Positions 15,194-20,650 of a stretch of 20,650 bases of DNA are shown here, one piece after another. Each line of letters opens with the position of its first letter. The first letter of the stretch is position 1. Location of the stretch: positions 1 to 20,650 of the forward strand of contig CAVFRF010000080.1 of assembly GCA_963624975.1 (NCBI GenBank), given 5' to 3'. The position numbers were made by a program, and so were the translations under genes. Under the pieces are notes generated by a model. The model saw nothing but the letters and a program-made list of their open reading frames with translations, ran no database searches and was not told the origin of the DNA. This DNA is from CAVLCC01 sp963624975 (GTDB lineage Bacteria > Actinomycetota > Coriobacteriia > Coriobacteriales > CADBOM01).

Positions 15194-15467
15194 TTGCGAC
15201 GTCCGCAAATTTGCAGAATCGTGCTGCAAATCTGCGGTTGTTGCAAATGTTCGCTGATTTTGAATGTCCTCAAAAATGTTGATAGCATCATTTTTCAGAA
15301 AGATAATGGACAAATCGTGGCATTTTGTTCATTATCTCTGCTTTGGAATGCCGCCAGCATCAAGATTTTTGACTCTCAAGATGGAATAATTTGTGACAGT
15401 CGTCAATCTGCAACGCAAAATTGGAAATAACGCATCCCAGATTTGCGACAGACGCAAATCTGCAGCA
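15194..15467. repeat. Structured intergenic repeat element, copy B
   Basis: A 274-bp unit matching copy A motif for motif. Motif 1 (15194-15217) forms a 14-bp stem with one mismatch (15203-15216 with 15224-15237). Motif 2 is TTTTGA/TCAAAA at 15258-15263 and 15270-15275. Motif 3 is the 13-bp stem at 15301-15313 and 15325-15337. Motif 4 is at 15390-15420. Motif 5 is at 15443-15467, where AGATTTGCG-ACAGA-CGCAAATCT (15439-15461) is a perfect 9-bp stem. It lies in the same orientation as copy A, 7.56 kb away, in the gap before the secreted-protein genes. There is no supportable coding frame. Confidence 0.85.
15301..15337. repeat. 13-bp conserved hairpin inside element copy B
   Basis: The arms AGATAATGGACAA and TTGTTCATTATCT are identical to those at 7758-7794, around an 11-nt loop (15314-15324) of unrelated sequence. 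Loop length, arm length and the single G-U pair are all preserved. Confidence 0.9.
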
Positions 15468-15803
15468 TATCGTCCGAGATGGCTGCCATCAATAGAGATG
15501 GAGGCGCGATGTGCACTTCGTCTAACAAACAACCTCTCTATGAAATGCATTGCTAGCTGCGTGTTTAGAGACAGTGTCTATTGAAACACGCGGTTCAGGG
15601 TCGGCACTCCTCGATATAAAATCATACTAATAGCACAAATAATTACGATTATTAGTTCTTGTAAACATATTTTAAAGACGTTAAACTACTCGCAAGTCGG
15701 CACATAGCCCTATCTATAAGGGAGTCTACAGCGCGACTTGCATGCCAATGCCAATTAATGCACATGCATGCGTCAAATCAGATGCAAATAGAAAGGAAAC
15801 TGT
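15468..15803 (+). promoter_or_regulatory. AT-rich upstream region of the secreted-protein genes
   Basis: This 336-bp stretch has no supportable gene and is much richer in A/T than its surroundings. GCGTGTTT (15559-15566) pairs with AAACACGC (15584-15591), with an inner AGAC-AGT-GTCT. ACTAATA/TATTAGT pairs near 15627-15657. GCAAGTCG (15692-15699) pairs with CGACTTGC (15734-15741), with an inner CCCT/AGGG. The repeated TGCATGC-type sequence near 15740-15773 is also notable. Promoter-like TATCTATAA lies near 15711-15719, without a clear -35. AAAGGA at about 15792-15797 is the ribosome site of the next gene. Confidence 0.45.
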
Positions 15804-16685
15804 ATGGAGAATTGCGTTTCAAGTAGAGCCAAGAAGCTCGGAGCTCTCGTGCTGGCGATGGTCTTCACGCTGATGCTGAGCGTTCCGGCGTTCGCAGCCA
15901 CCTCGGATGCGAACATGACTAGCGACCGTACGCAATGGACGGTCGAAGTCGCGCCCGGGGGCTCGGTTACGCTCTATGCCAGCCCCGCCGATGCCTACTA
16001 TTCTGCAACAGGATTCGATGCCAATGCCACGACCAGCCAGGTGTCGTGGACCTCTTCGAACACCGCTATCGCAACGGTCAGCAACGTTGGCTTCGAGAAT
16101 GCTCCGGCGAGCGTGTCGGGTCTCACTGGCATCTACTGCACCAAGGCTACGGTGACTGTTCCCGCAACCGCTACCATCGGGTCTTGCAGCATCGAGGCGA
16201 AGAACCTCACGACAAACGCTTATGTGAACTTCACCATTGTGGTTGACTCATCGGTTACCGCGACTGCATCCGATGCGACCATTTATCTTCCCGATTATGA
16301 GAAGACGTTCTCTATGGACACGGTGAACCATACCGCCAGAAATTTTGCTACGCCAATGGATGCATTTATTCAGCTTAAAGCCGACTCGGCATCTGGCTTT
16401 TCCTATACGGGTAGCAGCAGCTATGTTTCTTCCATAACGTACGATGGTGTGCAACTCGAAGAATACACAGACTATGATGCAACTACTGGTGAGTATGCCT
16501 ATTACGGGTGGAATTACCGTGTGTATCGTCAGTCCGGTAATGATTCCTACTTAGTAGCAGATTCTGCAGTGCTTTCAGCAGATACATTTAAGCTGGAGAG
16601 CAACGACACCGTTGTGTGGATGTACGGCACGATGGATGCCGCAGAATCCTTCTTCACGAATGCCCTGTCCGATTTGTATGTGTAG
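15804..16685 (+). CDS. Secreted Big2-like / DUF4430 protein
   Basis: A 293-aa exported protein. Residues 1-31 are a typical signal peptide (basic start, hydrophobic LGALVLAMVFTLMLSVPAFA, cleavage after AFA). Residues ~43-148 look like a bacterial Ig (Big2-like) domain with SWTSSNTAIATVSN. Residues ~180-276 resemble DUF4430, a fold related to the C-terminal domain of transcobalamin and intrinsic factor: YYGWNYRVYRQSGNDSYLVA, then a Leu/Asp-rich turn and DTVVWMYGT. There is no LPxTG motif, membrane anchor or wall-binding repeat, so it is probably released or held by a partner. The start follows AAAGGA. It precedes the large surface protein in the same orientation by 125 bp. A cobalamin role is not shown; DUF4430 proteins are also found as adhesin-like surface modules. 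Confidence 0.8.
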   Translation: MENCVSSRAKKLGALVLAMVFTLMLSVPAFAATSDANMTSDRTQWTVEVAPGGSVTLYASPADAYYSATGFDANATTSQVSWTSSNTAIATVSNVGFENAPASVSGLTGIYCTKATVTVPATATIGSCSIEAKNLTTNAYVNFTIVVDSSVTATASDATIYLPDYEKTFSMDTVNHTARNFATPMDAFIQLKADSASGFSYTGSSSYVSSITYDGVQLEEYTDYDATTGEYAYYGWNYRVYRQSGNDSYLVADSAVLSADTFKLESNDTVVWMYGTMDAAESFFTNALSDLYV

Positions 16686-16699
16686 CGTTGTCTCATTTC

Positions 16700-16729
16700 T
16701 TGATTAGATAACTGGACAGTAGGTATTAA
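16700..16729 (+). promoter_or_regulatory. Candidate promoter of the large surface-protein gene
   Basis: TTGATT (16700-16705), an 18-bp spacer, then TATTAA (16724-16729) resembles a housekeeping promoter. The predicted start falls at the foot of the hairpin at 16733-16772, so the mRNA would begin with that structure. Confidence 0.4.
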
Positions 16730-16732
16730 CTA

Positions 16733-16772
16733 GCAGCCTGCGTGGGCGACGATCTTTGTCTGCGCAGGCTGC
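16733..16772 (+). other. Strong hairpin between the two secreted-protein genes
   Basis: GCAGCCTGCG (16733-16742) and CGCAGGCTGC (16763-16772) form a perfect 10-bp stem with a 20-nt loop. GATTTGTATAT follows, not a real T-run. It could be an inefficient terminator or attenuator, or a 5' stabilising stem of the downstream mRNA. Confidence 0.6.
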
Positions 16773-16810
16773 GATTTGTATATCCACGTGTTTTTGCGAG
16801 GAGATTAATA

Positions 16811-19800
16811 ATGAAAAATACGCGACATTTGCCGAGAGGGGTTATCGGGATACTGCTATTCTTCCTGTGTGCATTCGCAGTGGCAATGCCGGCATACGCG
16901 GAGCAAACGGGAGACCCAGTATCTCTGACTATAAATGCTCCGCTCTTGCAAAAGAGCGACAATACGGCTGTATACTACCCGATTGATATCCATCTCTTCG
17001 ATTCCAGCGGCCAAGAGGTTGCTGTTAATAAGAGCGCGGAATCGCTAACCAACGAAGAGCGCGCTAACGGAGATTTTGGAAAGTATACGGCCAGCGTCGC
17101 AGCTGGCAGCTATACCTACGACGCGTACAACCACGAGACCAGCGTGAAGCTAGGCGGCGGCACCATCGTTGTGGCCGCAGGCCAGACGAAACAGGAGGAG
17201 ACCCTCTCGCTCTACATGTTCGGGGGGGCTGATGGCAAGTCCAACATCACCAATCCCGACAAGGTCGGATACACTCTGACGATCACCGGGCCGGATGGAA
17301 CCACCGACTTTCCGGTGGGAGACAGCGGCCTGACGGCTGTGCTGCCCGCCCGCGAGGATGCAGACGATTATGCATATACTTACGCGTTTGTTCCTGCCGA
17401 CAGCTCCTATTGGGGTAGCTCGGGACAGCTGTGGGTCTATGGCAGTAACAGCCCAGACTTCTTCAGTGGACTGAATCTATCCGATATCCAGCAAACCGGT
17501 TTCCTTATAGCCCCTAAGACTACGATTCAGCTGCAAGTTGAGAGTGGTGCCAGCGTCAGAATTGCACGCATTGTGAGGTTCTACCGGCCCATGGAGTATA
17601 TAAGCGGAACGGTCGTTAAAACCGAGGACGGCATCGACACTTGGGAGTTCGAGGTCCCGAAGTACTCGAACTCCCACGCGCTGCACTATGAGGTGCGCAA
17701 GGACGGCAAGGTCACGCAGGCCAAGCCCTTCGACCCCACGAAGTACGCGGACGGGAAACAGGTTCTGACTGTTCCGGCTCTCAAGGACGGATCGGATACC
17801 CAGAAGAAGGACTCCTCGCAGAGCTTCTTCCAGGCCTCGATACTGCTCAACGGACCCACCAGCAAGATGGTCTCGATGGATGCCGGGGACACCTTCGACA
17901 TCTGGGCCTCCAGGACCTGGCAGGCGGTGAATAATACTGGTGACAACTACTATGTGGACCCGGACTTCCACTACACCGTGGTCTCCGGCGACAGCGTGAG
18001 CGTCAGGGACGACGGCAGGGTCGTAGCCAGCAAATCGGGGGTCAGCGTGGTGCAGGTGACCTACGACGCGCTGGAGTACGAGGCCATCGCCGGCAGCCCC
18101 GTCGACGACAACGGCCTGATGGTCTACAGCGCCATCTGGCCGGAGCGCACGGGCGTGCTGGTGTTCAACGTCGGCGACTCCAACGAGGCCAACATAAGCA
18201 CCGGCATAGACCTCACCGAGTACGACACCATATACTTCGCCAAGACCGTCAACGGCGAGAGCAGGGACGGCTACGCCGAGTACTCATTCACGCCCACGGC
18301 GGACCAGCCCATCAGCAGCGTGCGCGTGCAGAAGCCCCTGCAGTCGGGCTGGGAGGACGGCTGGGAGTCGTATTCCGCAGGCGAGGACGGCTCGTACACC
18401 GTGAAGCTCTACGAGGGCCCGAACATCGTGGAGGTCAAGGCGGGAGATTCAGCCCAGTACCATGTGGTCTATGCCGCCGGGCTCGACATCACCATCGAGA
18501 ATGCTGCCATCACCGATAGGGAATATCTCGCGGTGGGCGACACAGCCGTCGTGACCCTCGGAGGTCTTACCATGCCCATGCCCAAGCTCGGAGCCGTGTA
18601 CAACCCGGGCTACCCCTCGACTACCTACATCGAGTACGATGCTGACGGCACTACCGTCGAGGGGGCACACTGCCAATGGCAGCTGGGAACAGCGAACACG
18701 GTGAAGATAGAGCTGACCGAGAAGGGCGTGCTGAAGCTGACCGACGGCAAGGTGCATAGCTCTTCGATCGGTGAGGTGCCTACCGAACACCAGAGGTTGA
18801 CGAAAGAGGGCATGGCATCGAAGTACTCGACATATGGTGGCGGCATCACCCCAACGACATTCAACGGCTATCTCTGCAAGCTGCCCGACATCGAGATTAC
18901 GGTGGAGGACGCTGCGGAAAAGTCCGAGGTCGAGAAGCTCAACTATATTACCGTGAACGCCGGAATCTATTCGACGGCGATGACTGCAAAGAGCGGCAAT
19001 CCATTCCTGAGCGCCAAAGAGAAGTGGAGCGTATTCAACAGGATTTTCGGGTTCGGCAACGCGAAATACACGCCCACCGTCCTGACAAACGGTCAGGTTT
19101 TGCCACAGAACCTGGTTCTCTGGACCCCGGCAACCTATACGTACTCGCTTCTACAGGAGAAAGCATCCCCCATCTACACGCGGTGGAAGAATCCGGACGG
19201 GGTCAGCACGACCCTGCGCTACTGGAGCACCATGGAAGGGCACACCACGCCCACCCTGCTCAAGCTCGAGGACAAGGTGATGGCGCAGACCGAGGCATTC
19301 GCCAGCGCCAGCGACATCGCCTACCTGGAGTACATATGCACACCCGACGAGGGGGTGGAGGCCTATCCCAAGACCTACGCCCTGATGGCGCACAAGAAAG
19401 ACGGTGTCAGCTACGGCAAGGTGGCCTACCTCTACGGGCTGGAGGCCAGCCTCGTCGACGGGCAGGACGACAAGTCGCCCACCGACGGGCTGCTGCACGC
19501 GGTGGACCAGGACGGCATCGACTTCGGCTACGGGTTCCTGGGCACCGAGACCGGCTACACCATGACGGTGCCATTCTCGACCACGCAGCTCACGCTCACC
19601 CCGACCGCCCTCGACGAGGGCACCACGGTGGAGGTGACCGTGGACGGCCAGAAGGTCGACAACGGCACCGCCTCGCAGGCCATCGCAATCGAGGGACAGT
19701 ACACCGACGTGGACGTGGCCGTGAGCGTGTCCGGCGACGGCGGGGTCTACGACACGAAGACCTACAGCATCAGGATCGAGCGCCGCAGGGCCGCGGCCAA

Positions 19801-20650
19801 GGTGACCACGAAGTCGCTGCCGCACGCGACGGCCGGCTCGGCCGAGCCCTACTCGGCCAAGCTCGAGGCCACCGGGGACCCGGACGAGTTCATCTGGGGC
19901 CTCGAGGGCGAGCTGCCAGCGGGCCTTGCGTTCGACACCCAGACAGGCACCATCTCCGGCACCCCCGAGGCGGGCTCCGGCGGCGAGTACAGGATCACCG
20001 CCACGGCCCTCAACGCCGAGGGCGCGGGAACGAGGAGCTACACGCTCGTCGTGGACGAGGCCCCGAACGTGGTCACGGAGTCGCTGCCCGCGGCCTACGT
20101 GGGGTCGGCCTACTCGGCTAGCGTCGAGGTGGCGGGGTACCCCGAGGCCAGCGTGTTCGTCGACGGCCTTCCCGAGGGCATGGAGTTCGACTCCGAGACG
20201 CTCGAGATCTCGGGCACGCCCGCCGAGGCGGGCGCCTACGAGGTCACGATCAGCGCCGACAGCTCGCTGGGCACCGCGAGCAGGACGGTCGAGCTGCTGG
20301 TGTGCGGAGGGGCGTGGACGCGCCTCGCCGGCGACTCGCGCCTCGACACGATGGGCCGGATCGTCGACGAAGCCTTCCCCGAGGACGGCTCGTGCGGCAC
20401 GATCCTGGTGGCCACCGCGTACAACTACGCCGACGCCCTGTCGGCGTCGGCCCTGGCCGGCGTGCTCGACGCGCCGCTCGTGACCACCGACGGCGGCTCG
20501 CTGTCCGACCAGGCCGCAGAGCGGATCGCCAGGCTCGCCGACGGCGAGGCCACGGTGTACGTGCTCGGCGGCCCCGGCGCGGTCTCCGACGCCGCCGTCG
20601 AGCAGATAGAGCAGATCTGGGGCGTGGGCAGGGTCGAGCGCCTGGCCGGC
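16811..20650 (+). CDS. Large cell-wall-bound surface protein with Ig-like and CW_binding_2 domains (3' end outside window)
   Basis: The frame is open from the ATG at 16811 (AGGAG seven nt upstream) to the right edge: 1280 codons and no stop. Residues 1-28 are a signal peptide ending MPAYA. Residues ~30-380 are not recognised. About 385-425 resembles a Big2-type segment (VSVRDDGRVVASKSGVSVV). About 926-993 resembles a cadherin-like beta-sandwich (ending DTKTYSIRIERR). Residues 997-1083 and 1085-1165 are tandem putative-Ig (He_PIG) domains, each with LPxGLxFDxxTxxISGTP. From 1169 a cell-wall-binding repeat 2 begins (WTRLAGDSRLDTMGRIVDEA, ATAYNYADALSASALAG, VYVLGGPGAVS) and a second repeat seems to start at RLAG. 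In clostridial Cwp proteins such repeats, usually three, bind an anionic wall polymer, so it is predicted to sit on the cell surface. The 5' part is less GC-rich than the 3' part. Confidence 0.88.
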   Translation, partial: MKNTRHLPRGVIGILLFFLCAFAVAMPAYAEQTGDPVSLTINAPLLQKSDNTAVYYPIDIHLFDSSGQEVAVNKSAESLTNEERANGDFGKYTASVAAGSYTYDAYNHETSVKLGGGTIVVAAGQTKQEETLSLYMFGGADGKSNITNPDKVGYTLTITGPDGTTDFPVGDSGLTAVLPAREDADDYAYTYAFVPADSSYWGSSGQLWVYGSNSPDFFSGLNLSDIQQTGFLIAPKTTIQLQVESGASVRIARIVRFYRPMEYISGTVVKTEDGIDTWEFEVPKYSNSHALHYEVRKDGKVTQAKPFDPTKYADGKQVLTVPALKDGSDTQKKDSSQSFFQASILLNGPTSKMVSMDAGDTFDIWASRTWQAVNNTGDNYYVDPDFHYTVVSGDSVSVRDDGRVVASKSGVSVVQVTYDALEYEAIAGSPVDDNGLMVYSAIWPERTGVLVFNVGDSNEANISTGIDLTEYDTIYFAKTVNGESRDGYAEYSFTPTADQPISSVRVQKPLQSGWEDGWESYSAGEDGSYTVKLYEGPNIVEVKAGDSAQYHVVYAAGLDITIENAAITDREYLAVGDTAVVTLGGLTMPMPKLGAVYNPGYPSTTYIEYDADGTTVEGAHCQWQLGTANTVKIELTEKGVLKLTDGKVHSSSIGEVPTEHQRLTKEGMASKYSTYGGGITPTTFNGYLCKLPDIEITVEDAAEKSEVEKLNYITVNAGIYSTAMTAKSGNPFLSAKEKWSVFNRIFGFGNAKYTPTVLTNGQVLPQNLVLWTPATYTYSLLQEKASPIYTRWKNPDGVSTTLRYWSTMEGHTTPTLLKLEDKVMAQTEAFASASDIAYLEYICTPDEGVEAYPKTYALMAHKKDGVSYGKVAYLYGLEASLVDGQDDKSPTDGLLHAVDQDGIDFGYGFLGTETGYTMTVPFSTTQLTLTPTALDEGTTVEVTVDGQKVDNGTASQAIAIEGQYTDVDVAVSVSGDGGVYDTKTYSIRIERRRAAAKVTTKSLPHATAGSAEPYSAKLEATGDPDEFIWGLEGELPAGLAFDTQTGTISGTPEAGSGGEYRITATALNAEGAGTRSYTLVVDEAPNVVTESLPAAYVGSAYSASVEVAGYPEASVFVDGLPEGMEFDSETLEISGTPAEAGAYEVTISADSSLGTASRTVELLVCGGAWTRLAGDSRLDTMGRIVDEAFPEDGSCGTILVATAYNYADALSASALAGVLDAPLVTTDGGSLSDQAAERIARLADGEATVYVLGGPGAVSDAAVEQIEQIWGVGRVERLAG

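Noticed and set aside
15070..15584. Small open frames of 60-84 codons on both strands in the ispG-to-secreted-gene gap
   Set aside because: They overlap the structured repeats, lack ribosome sites, and are mutually overlapping without recognisable protein character.
17477..18864. Minus-strand open frames opposite the large surface protein
   Set aside because: The plus-strand frame is continuous for 1280 codons with a signal peptide and known domains; the opposite frames are shadows.
19024..20483. Plus-strand open frames of 365 and 185 codons overlapping the 3' part of the surface gene
   Set aside because: Arg/His/Pro-rich out-of-frame translations of the surface-protein coding sequence; the CW_binding_2 and Ig motifs lie in the 16811 frame.

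Overview
The window looks like the chromosome of a high-GC actinobacterium, most likely an anaerobic gut member of the Coriobacteriia (Eggerthella/Slackia-like). This rests on the strong G/C bias at third codon positions, hydrogenase-maturation genes, the MEP isoprenoid pathway, and secreted proteins of the DUF4430 and cell-wall-binding-repeat-2 kinds. The taxonomic placement is inference; no 16S gene or other decisive marker is present.

Layout. (1) 1-4493, minus strand: a hydrogenase-maturation operon read right to left: thioredoxin, an 84-aa orphan protein, hypF, hypC, hypD (hypD runs off the left edge). (2) 4570-5373, plus strand: a divergent alanine-rich protein of unknown function. (3) 5704-7468: rpsB and tsf (ribosomal protein S2 and elongation factor Ts), closed by a clear intrinsic terminator at 7554-7590. 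(4) 7591-8095: a 505-bp non-coding gap holding a 284-bp structured repeat element (copy A). (5) 8096-14915: a growth and envelope cluster, pyrH-frr-uppS-cdsA-dxr-rseP-ispG, covering UMP kinase, ribosome recycling, undecaprenyl-PP synthase, CDP-diacylglycerol synthase, two MEP-pathway enzymes and a site-2 protease. (6) 14916-15803: an 888-bp non-coding, partly AT-rich region. It holds a facing pair of homologous hairpin elements, a second copy (B) of the structured repeat, and two further hairpins. (7) 15804-20650: two secreted proteins, a 293-aa Big2-like/DUF4430 protein and a surface protein of at least 1280 aa. The latter has tandem putative Ig domains and a cell-wall-binding-2 repeat, and is cut by the right edge.

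How it fits together. The hyp operon builds the Fe(CN)2CO centre of [NiFe] hydrogenases. Dxr and IspG supply isoprenoid precursors, UppS turns them into the undecaprenyl carrier, and CdsA feeds phospholipid synthesis, so region 5 is a coherent lipid and envelope module. The last two genes make exported surface products.

The most unusual content is non-coding. Two ~280-bp elements 7.56 kb apart share five ordered sub-motifs; one is a 13-bp stem whose 11-nt loops differ completely in sequence but not in length. Separately, two ~85-bp elements face each other downstream of ispG and share the core GGCTCAGG-[hairpin]-AAGTCGCC. I recognise neither family.
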